From AP-15 sp963762575 (GTDB lineage: Bacteria; Pseudomonadota; Alphaproteobacteria; ATCC43930; CGMCC-115725), in NCBI GenBank assembly GCA_963762575.1, contig CAVXLL010000009.1, positions 20,684-84,683 of the forward strand: a stretch of 64,000 nt of DNA. The letters are read 5' to 3'. This document shows, piece after piece, positions 8,498 to 17,732 of this stretch. Numbering within the stretch: the stretch's first letter is position 1; every line of letters begins with the position of its first letter. A program made the position numbers and the translations under genes. The notes below the pieces were generated by a model. That model was given only the letters and a program-made list of their open reading frames with translations. It had not been told where the DNA came from and searched no databases.

Positions 8498-8953
8498 TCA
8501 CTCCGTGCCAGTGCGGCCGTGCCAGGGGTCCGGGCCGGGGTCGCGCCCGGCGGCAAACTCGGCCAGCCGGCCGAGGTAATGGGCCCAGCCTTCCGCATGG
8601 CCGGCGCATTGCTCGGCATTGGGCAGGCCGGTATGGGTCAAGCGCAGCAGCGTTCCGTCCGGTTGCTCGATCAGATCGATCTCCACCAGGCTCGACCCCG
8701 GCGGCACGACGTCGCTGCCGTCCCAGCCGAAGCTGTAGGCCAGGCGGTGCACCGGCACCACCTCGCGGAAGGAGCCGCGGGCGAAGCCAGCGCCGGTGAC
8801 ATTGACCAGATAGAGCCCGCCGGGCTGCGGCTCGACCTGCGCCTCCGTTCCCATCCAGCGCAGGATCTTCTCCGGATCGGTCAGGAGGGCGAACACCGCG
8901 GCGGGCGGCGCCGGGATGTGCGTCTCGCGGCGGACGACGAGGGCCACTTGCAT
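8498..8953 (-). CDS. SRPBCC domain-containing protein (AHSA1-like)
   Basis: 151 aa from ATG 8953. The START-like SRPBCC fold is visible: VRRETHIPAPPAAVFALLTD at the N-terminus, KILRWMGTEAQVEPQPGG, then GFARGSFREVVPVHRLAYSF, SLVEIDLIEQPDGTLLRLTH and the closing HAEGWAHYLGRLAEFAAG. Members bind hydrophobic ligands or act as Hsp90 co-chaperone-like proteins, often with an ArsR regulator beside them; none is present here. It is divergent from the cyclase gene with about 150 bases between the starts, where both promoters must lie. Confidence 0.9.
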   Translation of the reverse strand: MQVALVVRRETHIPAPPAAVFALLTDPEKILRWMGTEAQVEPQPGGLYLVNVTGAGFARGSFREVVPVHRLAYSFGWDGSDVVPPGSSLVEIDLIEQPDGTLLRLTHTGLPNAEQCAGHAEGWAHYLGRLAEFAAGRDPGPDPWHGRTGTE

Positions 8954-9105
8954 CGCTGTCTCCGTTAGTCTGCGACGGCCTGTCCCGCGGCGAAGGATGG
9001 GCGGCGCCGGGTCGGGACTTGCCCCGAGGATAGACCGGCGCGGCCGGCTGCGCCATTGCCGCGGCGCGGATGACAGGCCAGGGGCCGTGGCGGCATGATC
9101 GCGGC

Positions 9106-10191
9106 ATGGATCAGCCAATGGATTTGCCTGGGCCCCTCGCCTGGCTGGTGGACGAGGCAGGCGCCTCGCCCGGCCCTGACCGGTTCCTGGCGGAGCTGGG
9201 CGGCCGGCTGCTGGACGACGGCCTGCCGCTGGCCGGCGGCGCCCTGATGCTCGCGGTGCCACATCCGATCATCGCCCGCCGCACCTGGCTGTGGCGGGCG
9301 GAGACCGGGGCGGTGATCGAGGCGCTGGGCTTCGCCGGCGGCCCGCCCGGTCGAGCCGGGCGCGACTGGCTGGCCGGGCTTGGCCCGGTGCAGGAGGATA
9401 CGATCGGCCCGGGGCTTGCGAGTCCAGAGCCGGACAGTCCGGTGCTGGGCTGGGCCGGGGTCCGGCCGTTCGGCCCGGCCGAGGCCGGCCGGCTGCGCCG
9501 GGCCGCGCGCTTCGCCGCGGCGCCCTTAGCCGCCCTTGCCGCGCGGGCGGCGCGGGCCGCACTGCTCGAGGCCTATCTCGGCCGGCGCAGTGCCGCCCGG
9601 GTGCAGGCTGGAGTGCTGCGCCGCGGCGCCGGGGAGACCATCCGCGCCGTGCTGCTCTCTGCCGATCTGCGTGACTTCACCGCGCTCTCCGAGGCGACCG
9701 AGCCCGCGGCGGTGATCGCCGCCCTCGACGCCTGGTTCGACCGCGTCGCCGGGGCGGTGCACGCCTTCGGAGGCGAGGTGCTGAAGTTCATCGGCGACGG
9801 CGTGCTGGCGATCTTCCCGGTCACCGGCGCGCCGGCCGCGGCCTGCGAGGCGGCGCTGCGCGCGGTCGCCGCCGCCCGCGCCGGGATGGCCCATCTCGAT
9901 AGGGCGCGGCAGGCGCAGGGGCTGCCGCCGCTGCCCTTCGGCGCGGCGCTGCATCTCGGAGAGATCCTGTGGGGCAATATCGGCGCGGCCGACCGGCTGG
10001 ACTTCACCGCCATCGGCCCTGCAGTCAACCTGGTCAGCCGGCTGGAGGGGCTGTGCCGGCCGCTCGGCCGGTCGGTGCTGATCTCGGGCGCGGTCGCCGC
10101 CGAGACCACCGCGCCGCTAGTGCCTCTGGGCGAACAAGTGCTGCGCGGCATCGCGGCGCCCTGCGCCGTCTTCACCCTGCCGGATGCGTAG
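9106..10191 (+). CDS. class III adenylate/guanylate cyclase domain protein
   Basis: 361 aa from ATG 9106; an in-frame ATG at 9070 would add 12 residues and neither start has a clear ribosome site. The first 180 residues are Ala/Gly-rich and unassigned, possibly a sensor. The C-terminal catalytic domain starts at IRAVLLSADLRDFTALSE (first metal Asp) and continues to GGEVLKFIGDGVLAIFP (second metal Asp and the purine-contacting Lys), then GAALHLGEILWGNIGA and RLDFTAIGPAVNLVSRLE. The transition-state Asn and Arg of VN..SR are present. The usual Asp of IGDxVN is Pro, so nucleotide preference is uncertain. Product presumed cAMP. No membrane segment is seen. Confidence 0.88.
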   Translation: MDQPMDLPGPLAWLVDEAGASPGPDRFLAELGGRLLDDGLPLAGGALMLAVPHPIIARRTWLWRAETGAVIEALGFAGGPPGRAGRDWLAGLGPVQEDTIGPGLASPEPDSPVLGWAGVRPFGPAEAGRLRRAARFAAAPLAALAARAARAALLEAYLGRRSAARVQAGVLRRGAGETIRAVLLSADLRDFTALSEATEPAAVIAALDAWFDRVAGAVHAFGGEVLKFIGDGVLAIFPVTGAPAAACEAALRAVAAARAGMAHLDRARQAQGLPPLPFGAALHLGEILWGNIGAADRLDFTAIGPAVNLVSRLEGLCRPLGRSVLISGAVAAETTAPLVPLGEQVLRGIAAPCAVFTLPDA

Positions 10192-10209
10192 TCACTGCGG
10201 TTTCGTCGA

Positions 10210-11514
10210 TCAGTGCACAGCCTCTAACCCGGTAACGGGAATGCCCGAGGAACCTCGACGCCGCATGCTCAGCACCCGGCGCGCATCCTCCAGGCGGTCC
10301 GCGTTGAAATAGGCCTTCAACAAAGTGAACTCCACCAGGTCGAGCTGCGCGCGGCTGCCGCCGATCCGTTCGAGTTCGTCGGCAATCGGTTCAAGCGCGT
10401 CGATCACGGCGGAAAAATCTCGCCGTTCGAAAGCGGCGAAGGCGTGCGACACCGCCGGAACCAAGGGGCCGGATGGATAACGATCGTTGCGCGCGAGCTC
10501 GTTCGTCTGGCGTTCGCGCGCCTGCAGCGCCGCGTCATTGCCAGCCACGACTTCCGCGAGCGCGATGTGCATGTCGGAAAAGGCCACGCCGGCGCGCGGA
10601 AACGCGCTGCTCGCGAAGTCGTGCATCATGCGCCAGGCTTCGGCGTCACGCGGATGCCCAGCGAGTTCCCAGCGCCATAAAAAGGAGACCGCATCGTTCA
10701 CCTTCCCGCGCGGAGGCCCGCTGTGCACATCGGGTGAGAAGGCTTCCTTGAAAAGCCGGAACGCTGCCGCCGCATCGCCAGCTTCCAGGTCGCCGAGCGC
10801 GAGATGCCAACTCAGGTGGCTGTATAACAAGCCGTTACGCGGATAGGTGGTGAGCCAAGACGCCAGGAAGGCGCGGGCCGCGTTTGGATCGCCCTCCTCA
10901 TAGGAGAGGTGCGCGCGAGCATGCGCAGCCCAAGGGTTTTTCGGGTTTTGGGCGAGGGATCGATCGATCTTCGGGCGGGCGGCATCTCGCTGCCCGTTCT
11001 CCGAGAGCGCCATGCCATGGTGGGCTGTGAACCACCAATCGTCTCCATAGCTCGGGGCAAGCCTGTCCAGCAGGTGCAGCAGCGCGCGTTTCTGCCCGGC
11101 GCGGCCGGAACTGCCGATCAGACCGTTGGTGAACGCAGTGGTGCCGAGTACCAGGGCGTCGCGTGGCCAGGCATTCAGATGCGCGGGCAGCGCGGCAAGT
11201 GCGGCTTCGGCGTCGCCCGCCGAAAGCAAGTCGAAAAATGCGATGTGGCTGGCTTCCCGCGCGGACAGACCGGCGGCCAGGGAATTGGCGGCGGCCATCG
11301 ACGCGCGTGCCGCTGCTGCGTCCGCGCGGTCCAGCAGCGCGAACGCCCTGGCGGCATGGGCGAGGGCAAAGCCGGGATCTTCGGCGATGGCACGATCGAA
11401 TGCCTCGATCGCCCCGGGGTACATGGTTAGCTTCGCCTCACAGCCCTCTACGTAAGCGTCCCGCGCGCCAGGCGACGTTGTAGACAAGGGGAGTCCGTAC
11501 CGGTCCGTCAACAT
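10210..11514 (-). CDS. tetratricopeptide repeat protein
   Basis: 434 aa from ATG 11514, which gives MLTDRYGLPLSTTSPGARDA followed by a helical repeat beginning YPGAIEAFDRAIAEDPGFAL. TPR-type helix pairs recur through the protein (for example WAAHARAHLSYEEGDPNAAR). I recall conserved proteins in alpha- and betaproteobacteria with exactly this opening and length, annotated only as TPR proteins. The open frame extends upstream to 11649 but that part lacks coding character. No signal peptide, so probably cytosolic; partner unknown. It is tail to tail with the cyclase gene, 18 bases apart. Confidence 0.88.
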   Translation of the reverse strand: MLTDRYGLPLSTTSPGARDAYVEGCEAKLTMYPGAIEAFDRAIAEDPGFALAHAARAFALLDRADAAAARASMAAANSLAAGLSAREASHIAFFDLLSAGDAEAALAALPAHLNAWPRDALVLGTTAFTNGLIGSSGRAGQKRALLHLLDRLAPSYGDDWWFTAHHGMALSENGQRDAARPKIDRSLAQNPKNPWAAHARAHLSYEEGDPNAARAFLASWLTTYPRNGLLYSHLSWHLALGDLEAGDAAAAFRLFKEAFSPDVHSGPPRGKVNDAVSFLWRWELAGHPRDAEAWRMMHDFASSAFPRAGVAFSDMHIALAEVVAGNDAALQARERQTNELARNDRYPSGPLVPAVSHAFAAFERRDFSAVIDALEPIADELERIGGSRAQLDLVEFTLLKAYFNADRLEDARRVLSMRRRGSSGIPVTGLEAVH

Positions 11515-11870
11515 GATGGTCCTCGTCACGGAATTCGCCTCGAAGGATACGATCCACATTGGCACACGCGGAACGGGCGTTCTAGCCCGCATGAACCGGG
11601 ATTGCTCCTGCGGCAGTGTTGATGGCTGAACAGGGTTCAGTCTGCTCAAGCCGCGCAGTTCATCGCAATAGGCTTACCGCGAAAAAGCGCGGCGGCGGCC
11701 TCCGGCTAGCCGCTCAGGAAGCGATGCCGTTTTACACCCTTGTGTTCCGGTCACCCCCGCTTCGCGGTGGCGGGTATGGGGTATGGCACCGGACCGCGGA
11801 CTTCGGCCGCCGGCTTGTCTTCGCTGGTGTAACGGCGTTATGCACAATCGGCAGAGTTCGGACAATTTCG

Positions 11871-12689
11871 ATGCGGATCGCGACTTACAACGTCAACGGC
11901 ATCAACGGACGGCTTGCCAATCTGCTCGGCTGGCTGGAAGAGACCACGCCGGACATCGTCTGTCTTCAGGAACTGAAGGCGCCTGATGACAAATTCCCCG
12001 CCGCTGCAGTCCGCGACGCCGGCTATGGCGCGATCTGGCACGGGCAGAAAAGCTGGAATGGCGTTGCAATCCTCGCGCGGGGCGCCAAGCCGACGGAGAC
12101 CCGGCGCGGTTTACCCGGCGATCCTGACGATACGCACAGTCGCTATATAGAAGCGGCGATCGGCGACACGATCGTCGGATGTCTCTATCTGCCGAACGGC
12201 AATCCCGCGCCGGGCCCGAAGTTCGATTACAAGCTGCGCTGGTTCGAACGGCTGACCGGATACGCCAAGACCCTTTTGGACACCGGCGCTCCGGTCGTTT
12301 TGGCCGGCGACTTCAACGTCATGCCGACCGATCTCGATGTCTATGCACCGGAGCGCTGGGTCGATGACGCCCTGTTCCGGCCGGAGGTGCGCGAGGCCTA
12401 TCGCCAGCTTATCCGGCAGGGCTGGACCGATGCGCTGCGAGATCTTCACCCGGATGAGCGGATCTACACGTTCTGGAAGTACTTCCGGAACGCCTTTGGC
12501 CGCGACGCCGGACTGCGCATCGACCACCTGCTGCTGAGCCCGTCCATTGCCGGGCGGCTCGTCGCGGCCGAGGTCGATCGCGATGTGCGAAGGCGCGAAA
12601 GGGCGAGCGATCACGCGCCCGTCTGGATCGAACTTGCAGAAGCAAACGCCCAATCACCGCGGCAGGCGCAGCGCCCGAGGAAGAATTGA
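11871..12689 (+). CDS. xthA: exodeoxyribonuclease III (AP endonuclease)
   Basis: 272 aa from ATG 11871. It opens MRIATYNVNGINGRLANLLG with the metal-binding Asn and continues IVCLQELKA (catalytic Glu), YLPNGNPAP and KLRWFERL, VVLAGDFNVMPTDLD (Asp/Asn), the substrate loop YTFWKY, LRIDHLLLS and the closing ASDHAPVWIEL with the catalytic Asp-His. This is the complete EEP-fold exonuclease III set, which cuts DNA 5' to abasic sites and degrades 3' ends in base excision repair. The frame is open upstream to 11616, but that part has no homology and the ATG precedes the canonical start. A short gap separates it from the SDR gene downstream. Confidence 0.94.
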   Translation: MRIATYNVNGINGRLANLLGWLEETTPDIVCLQELKAPDDKFPAAAVRDAGYGAIWHGQKSWNGVAILARGAKPTETRRGLPGDPDDTHSRYIEAAIGDTIVGCLYLPNGNPAPGPKFDYKLRWFERLTGYAKTLLDTGAPVVLAGDFNVMPTDLDVYAPERWVDDALFRPEVREAYRQLIRQGWTDALRDLHPDERIYTFWKYFRNAFGRDAGLRIDHLLLSPSIAGRLVAAEVDRDVRRRERASDHAPVWIELAEANAQSPRQAQRPRKN

Positions 12690-12718
12690 GGAAGGGTGCG
12701 ATAAGAGGAGGTACGGGA

Positions 12719-13486
12719 ATGGCTCGCATATTCATAACGGGATCATCGGACGGCCTCGGCCTCATGGCGGCCCGGCTCCTGATCGAGGAAGGCCATGAGG
12801 TCGTACTGCACGGGCGAAACGAGCGTCGAAGTCGCGACGCCCTCGCGGCGGCAGTCGGCGCCGGCGGGGTTGTCTCGGGAGACCTCTCGACCATTGCTGG
12901 GGCGAGAACAGTTGCCGACGAGGTCAACGAGCTCGGCCGCTTCGACGCTGTTATCCACAATGCGGGCGTCGGTTATCGCGAGAGACGGGTGGAGGTGGAG
13001 CCCGGAGTTCCGAGCGTCTTCGCCGTCAATGTGCTCGCCCCCTACATTCTGACGGCACTCATCGAAAGACCGAAGCGATTGGTTTATCTGAGCTCCGGCA
13101 TGCATCGCGGCGTAAGTCCGCATATGGACGATCTGCTCTGGACCAAGCGGTCCTGGAGTGGCTCGTCAGCTTACGCGGAAAGCAAGCTGTGCGATGTTTT
13201 GCTGGCGTTCGCCGTCGCTCGCCGCTGGAAAGGCGTGAAAGCCAACGCGCTGGAGCCTGGATGGGTAGCGACGAAGATGGGTGGCCCTTCAGCGCCGGAC
13301 GATCTTCGAGAGGGGTGCGTAACTCAGGCCTGGCTTGCCACGAGTGAGGACGAGTTCGCGCGATCGAGCGGCGGGTATTTCTATCATCGGCGCCCTCGTG
13401 CGCCGAACCCGATCGCGGCCGACCTCAGGATGCAGGAAGAGTTGCTGGCCGAATGCGGCCGCATTTCCGGCGTACACCTCGATTGA
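12719..13486 (+). CDS. SDR family NAD(P)-dependent oxidoreductase
   Basis: 255 aa. ATG 12719 is preceded by a strong AGAGGAGG site 7-14 bases upstream. MARIFITGSSDGLGLMAARL holds the TGxxxGLG nucleotide-binding loop; IHNAGVGYRE the NAG motif; VYLSSGMHRG the catalytic Ser; SAYAESKLCDVLLAFAVARR the YxxxK pair; and EPGWVATKMG the PG motif. All catalytic residues are present, so this is a working classical SDR with unknown substrate. It starts 29 bases after exonuclease III and could be co-transcribed with it. Confidence 0.93.
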   Translation: MARIFITGSSDGLGLMAARLLIEEGHEVVLHGRNERRSRDALAAAVGAGGVVSGDLSTIAGARTVADEVNELGRFDAVIHNAGVGYRERRVEVEPGVPSVFAVNVLAPYILTALIERPKRLVYLSSGMHRGVSPHMDDLLWTKRSWSGSSAYAESKLCDVLLAFAVARRWKGVKANALEPGWVATKMGGPSAPDDLREGCVTQAWLATSEDEFARSSGGYFYHRRPRAPNPIAADLRMQEELLAECGRISGVHLD

Positions 13487-13766
13487 CCTCCGCATGGCGG
13501 CCCGATGGCGTCTTGAGAGCTCACTGGGGTGCGCGATCCTGATCCGCCGAGGGAGAGCGCGGGTCATTACACGAGCGGGGCTCGGCGAAGACGAGGAAGT
13601 CAGGTTCGCAGGCGACTCGCCGGTGGGGCCTCGGTCCCTCATACCGCGCGCAGCCGTGCTATCGGACAGCGATCCGCGCGACCCGAAAACACCGAAACGT
13701 GTACTGCAGAGCCCATCGCAGGCTGATAATGTGGTTTGGTTAACGCCCCAAACGCCAGGAGCCGCC

Positions 13767-15491
13767 ATGCGCACTCCCGGGGAACCCGCGACCCACGACG
13801 ACGTGCCGCCGACATCGATCGAGGTCAGAGACAAGGATAGGCAAGGCGGGTTTGCAAGACAGCACGACCCGCTCCAAGAGCTTGCAGATCTACTTGGGCC
13901 GCAGAGAAGTCGCGAAGGCCTGCCTCATCGGGACGAAGCGCCCGACGGCAGTGCCTGTCCTGCCGCTGGCACGAAGCCCGGCCTTGCTAGCGCGGAGCGG
14001 CCCAGCAGCGACCAGTCCCAAAACTGGGAATTGGCCCTCGCCGCCTTCGAAGACGCCTCCTCGGTATCGGCGCGCGATCGCAATCGCGAGGTCGTTCTGC
14101 CGAAATCGCGCGACGTCAGAGACAAAGACAGAAGGCCAGGGTTCGCAGGGCTGAGCGATGCCCTCCAAGAGCTTACTGATCTACTTGAGCCTCAGACAAA
14201 TCGCGACAGCGCACCCCGTCGGGAAAAAGCGCCCGAAGAAGACCCCGACTGGGCCATCGCCCGCACGAACCTCGGCCTTGCCTACGCACAGCGGGACAAC
14301 GGCGACCGGTCCCAGAACTGGGAGATGGCCATCGCCGCCTTCGAGGACGCGCTCTCGGTGGTGACGCGCGAAGGCGATCCGGAACAGTGGGCCACCGCTC
14401 GCATGAACCTCGGCGTCGCCTACCGGGACCGCCTTGCCGGCGATCGCCCGGACAACCAGGAGCGGGCGATCTGCGCCTTTGAGGACAGTCTCGCGGTCTG
14501 GATCCGCGAGCGCAATGCGGAACAATGGGCTGCCGCTCGCATGAACCTCGGCATCGCCTACTGGGAGCGCCATGCCGGCGACCGGCAGGAAAACCAGGAG
14601 CGAGCCATCCGCGCCTTCGAGGACTGCCTCTCGGTGTGGACATCCGGCCGCGACCCGGAGCACTGGGCCACCGTAAAAATGAACCTAGGTGTCGCCTATC
14701 GGGAGCGCCAGGCCGGCCACCGATGGGAAAACCAAGAACGGGCGCTCGGCGCCTTTGAAGGCGCTCTCTCGGTCTGGTCACGCGAGCGCAATCCGGAACA
14801 ATGGGCTGCTGCTCGCATGAATATCGGCATTACCTGCTGGCAGCGTGTCGCCGGTTACCGGTCGGAGAACCGGGAGCGGGCGATCGGCGCGTTCGAGGAC
14901 GCCCTGTCCGTTTGGACCCGCGAGAGGAACCCAGAAGAATGGGCTGCCGCTCGCATGAACCTCGGTATCGCCTATTGGGAGCGTCCTGTCGGCGACCAGG
15001 CGGCGAACCGGGAGCTGGCCATCGGGGGCTTCGAGGATGTTCTCTCGGTTTGGACCCGCGAGGCCGATCCGAAAACGTGGGCTGCCGTTCGCATGAAGCT
15101 CGGCGCAGCCTATTTGGAGCGTCCCATCGGGGACCGGGCGGAGAACCTGGAGCGGGCCATCGGCGCCCTTGAGGACGCCCTGTCGGTCTGGACCCCCGAG
15201 GCCAATGCAGAAGAATGGGCCGCCACTCACACGAAGCTTGGCATTGCTTACCGTGAGCGCCTTGCCGGCAACCGCTTGGAGAACCGCGAGCGGGCCATTG
15301 CTTGCTTCGAGAATGCCGTGTCGGCCTGGACCTGCGAGCGCAACCCGAAAGGGTTGGCCGCCGCTCGCGCGCACCTCGAAACAGCGTGCCGGGAGCGCTT
15401 TGGCGAGTGGTTGGAGAAACGCGTGGCTAGCGGCGGCCCGGAAGCGCAGCGGCCGCCAAAGGTCTCCCTCTTCGGCTGGGGTGCGGCCTAG
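13767..15491 (+). CDS. protein of tandem 46-residue TPR-like repeats
   Basis: 574 aa from ATG 13767 with AGGAG just upstream. From codon 161 on it consists of near-identical 46-residue units, exactly 138 bases apart, of the form WAAARMNLGIAYWER..GDR.E and N.ERAI.AFEDALSVWTRERNP. These are TPR helix pairs of the kind found in CHAT-protease and other signalling proteins, but no CHAT or enzymatic domain is present. The N-terminal 160 residues hold two copies of a 288-base unit beginning VRDKDR..GF, the first with a decayed TPR. It ends with a half repeat and a short basic tail. No signal peptide or membrane segment. Likely a protein-interaction scaffold; partner unknown. Confidence 0.85.
   Translation: MRTPGEPATHDDVPPTSIEVRDKDRQGGFARQHDPLQELADLLGPQRSREGLPHRDEAPDGSACPAAGTKPGLASAERPSSDQSQNWELALAAFEDASSVSARDRNREVVLPKSRDVRDKDRRPGFAGLSDALQELTDLLEPQTNRDSAPRREKAPEEDPDWAIARTNLGLAYAQRDNGDRSQNWEMAIAAFEDALSVVTREGDPEQWATARMNLGVAYRDRLAGDRPDNQERAICAFEDSLAVWIRERNAEQWAAARMNLGIAYWERHAGDRQENQERAIRAFEDCLSVWTSGRDPEHWATVKMNLGVAYRERQAGHRWENQERALGAFEGALSVWSRERNPEQWAAARMNIGITCWQRVAGYRSENRERAIGAFEDALSVWTRERNPEEWAAARMNLGIAYWERPVGDQAANRELAIGGFEDVLSVWTREADPKTWAAVRMKLGAAYLERPIGDRAENLERAIGALEDALSVWTPEANAEEWAATHTKLGIAYRERLAGNRLENRERAIACFENAVSAWTCERNPKGLAAARAHLETACRERFGEWLEKRVASGGPEAQRPPKVSLFGWGAA
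13828..14384 (+). repeat. internal direct duplication, about 288-base period
   Basis: The VRDKDR...LQEL.DLL segment at about 13828 recurs at 14116, and each is followed by a TPR unit with SQNWE.A.AAFEDA. The first TPR unit has lost its helix signature (SACPAAGTKPGLASAERP) while the second keeps it. This looks like a tandem duplication whose upstream copy is drifting. Confidence 0.8.
14247..15350 (+). repeat. eight tandem 138-base TPR repeats
   Basis: Unit boundaries at the Q/H/E-W-A codon fall at 14247, 14385, 14523, 14661, 14799, 14937, 15075 and 15213, with a degenerate ninth from 15351. Spacing is a constant 138 bases with no indels. Identity between units is high at both protein and DNA level, so copy number may vary between strains. 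Confidence 0.9.
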
Positions 15492-15872
15492 CGCGCCAGT
15501 CCGTCGATGGCGGTGAGACCCTCACGGGACCCGGAGCGGTTCGACAACAAGAAGCACTCAGTTACCTCGCGCGGCGTGGGCCGGCCGGTGAGATCAAGGC
15601 CGGACGCCGATCGGGCCGCGCAGTCATGCTCGCCCCGACCCGCGCCGGATCGAATGCAACCGTCGTAGCCCATTTCGAAATCGCTATTCCTGTTCTCGAC
15701 CGCGTCAGGTGGGGACCCGAGCGGCTTAGCGCAAAAACCGAGCCACAAATTGTCTTAAGCGATGACTTGGTCCGGCGGCCGATTGCGGTCGCGTTCGGCA
15801 CCCGCTAGCTTTGCAAATGGTGACTCTGGACGACTAGCAGCGCCGATGGAGCCTGCGCGATGGAGGAAGGGC
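15492..15872. other. intergenic stretch without recognisable genes
   Basis: About 380 bases between the TPR-repeat gene and the GMC oxidoreductase. Only short open frames without homology are present. The last 20 bases carry the GGAGGAAGG site of the downstream gene. No terminator with a clear U-tract was found. Confidence 0.5.
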
Positions 15873-17504
15873 ATGAGGGCGGACTATGTAATCGTCGGCG
15901 CCGGCTCGGCGGGTTGCGTCTTGGCCAATCGGCTGAGCGAGGATCCCAGCGCGAAGGTGATCTTGATCGAAGCGGGGGGACGCGACCGAAGCCCTTATAT
16001 CCATATCCCCGCGGGCTTTATGAAACTCCTCGACCATCCGACCTTTACCTGGGGGTTTCACGCCGAGCCCGATGCCGGCACGGCCGGGCGCGCGATCCTC
16101 TACCCCCGCGGCAAGGTGCTCGGCGGGTCGAGCTCGATCAACGGGCTGATCTATATTCGCGGCCAGCCCGAAGACTATGACCACTGGGCGCAACTCGGCA
16201 ACCGCGGCTGGTCGTGGGACGACTGCCTACCCTATTTCCGCAAAGCCGAGCGCTGGGAGGGCGAGGAAACCGACGTGCGGGGGAAGGGCGGCCCGCTCTT
16301 CACCTCGCGCATGGACCGGCCGCCGCTTTGTCAGATCGTGATCGAGGCCGGCAAGGAAATCGGCCTCGAATACCGCGAGGACGTCAACAATCTGCCGCCC
16401 GGAGCGGGCGACAGCATCGGCTGGTGCCAGCAGACACGCGGCGGCCGCCGCCGGGCCAGCACCGCGCGCACTTATCTGCGGCCCGCCCTGAAGCGGCCGA
16501 ATTTGCAGTTGGTGACCAATGCGCTGGTGCACCGTGTGCTGTTCGAAGGCAAACGTGCGGTCGGGGTCGAATTCTCGCGCAGCGACGGGACCGAGCGGGC
16601 CGAGGCGGCTCGCGAGGTCATCCTCTCGGCCGGGGCAGTCGGCTCGCCTCACCTCCTGCAGATTTCCGGAATTGGCGATCCCGAGCATCTCGGCCGGATC
16701 GGCGTCCCGGTGATCCATGAATTGCGTGGCGTCGGCAAGAACATGCAGGATCATTACGTCTGCCGCATGACTTATCCGATCCACGGCGCACGCACCGCCA
16801 ATGAGCGCGCCCGCGGCTTGCCCCTTGCCGCCGAGGTTGTGCGCTACCTCGTGACCGGCAAGGGCATGCTGACCTACAGCGCCTCCCTGGTCGCCGCCTC
16901 GGTCAAAGTGCTGGAGGAATCGGCGACTCCCGATGTGCAATGCTCATTCGCGCCGGGCAGCTTCAAGGACGGCCAGATCGGCCAGCTCGAAGAGGAACCC
17001 GGGCTGACCGGCGGCTCGTGGCAGATGCGGCCCTTGTCGCGCGGTTATGTCGAGGCGAAATCGCCCGACCCGCAGGTCGCGCCTGCGATCAATCCGCGCT
17101 ATCTTTCGGAGGAGGCCGACCGGCGCGCGGTGATCGGGGGTTTGCGGTTTGTGCGCCGGATTTTCGCGGCGCCGGCTTTGGCGCGCTATGTCGGACCGGA
17201 AAAACTGCCCGGCGCGCAGGTGCACAGCGACGACGAGCTGCTCGATTACGGGCGCCGCAACGGCAACACAGTCTACCACGCAAGCTGCACCTGCATGATG
17301 GGGCAGAGTGCGATGTGCGTCGTCGACAGCGAATTGCGGGTGCACGGGATCGAGCGCCTGCGCGTCATCGACGCCTCGGTGATGCCAGCGGTCACATCGA
17401 CCAACACCAACGCGCCGACCATCATGATCGCCGAAAAGGGCGCCGACATGATCCGCCGCGCTGCCCGCGCGCCCCAGCCGGAGATCAACGTCAAGGCTGC
17501 GTAA
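15873..17504 (+). CDS. GMC family oxidoreductase (choline dehydrogenase-like)
   Basis: 543 aa from ATG 15873, behind GGAGGAAGGG. MRADYVIVGAGSAGCVLANR is the FAD-binding Rossmann loop, IEAGG its acidic end, and YPRGKVLGGSSSINGLIYIR the GMC signature 1; SAGAVGSPHLLQISGIGD is signature 2. The C-terminal active site reads NTVYHASCTCMMG and then RVIDASVMPA and NTNAPTIMIAEKGADMI. These FAD enzymes oxidise primary or secondary alcohols such as choline or polyethylene glycol; no betaine aldehyde dehydrogenase or BetI gene is beside it, so a betaine role is not indicated. The open frame upstream (from 15762) is not part of the family. Confidence 0.93.
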   Translation: MRADYVIVGAGSAGCVLANRLSEDPSAKVILIEAGGRDRSPYIHIPAGFMKLLDHPTFTWGFHAEPDAGTAGRAILYPRGKVLGGSSSINGLIYIRGQPEDYDHWAQLGNRGWSWDDCLPYFRKAERWEGEETDVRGKGGPLFTSRMDRPPLCQIVIEAGKEIGLEYREDVNNLPPGAGDSIGWCQQTRGGRRRASTARTYLRPALKRPNLQLVTNALVHRVLFEGKRAVGVEFSRSDGTERAEAAREVILSAGAVGSPHLLQISGIGDPEHLGRIGVPVIHELRGVGKNMQDHYVCRMTYPIHGARTANERARGLPLAAEVVRYLVTGKGMLTYSASLVAASVKVLEESATPDVQCSFAPGSFKDGQIGQLEEEPGLTGGSWQMRPLSRGYVEAKSPDPQVAPAINPRYLSEEADRRAVIGGLRFVRRIFAAPALARYVGPEKLPGAQVHSDDELLDYGRRNGNTVYHASCTCMMGQSAMCVVDSELRVHGIERLRVIDASVMPAVTSTNTNAPTIMIAEKGADMIRRAARAPQPEINVKAA

Positions 17505-17732
17505 CCGCGCGATGCTGGCATTCCCGTAGCGGAAATGGAATCGTAGGAGCCGCCATCGGCATAGCCGGCCGGCGTGAAGTCATGTGCGGGGCCGAACCGG
17601 GATCGAGCTTCGCGATAGCTGATCCGGGACAGGCGCGCCTCTTCTCGGACGAAGAGAGGCCAGACAGATCATCGATCTGATCCGTTTCGCGCCGGAGAAT
17701 GTAGGGCCGTGCGGTGTCGCTGCCGCACCGAG

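Noticed and set aside
14247..15350. Regular 138-base spacing as a possible CRISPR or satellite array
   Set aside because: Units are in frame, lack unique spacers and encode TPR helices.
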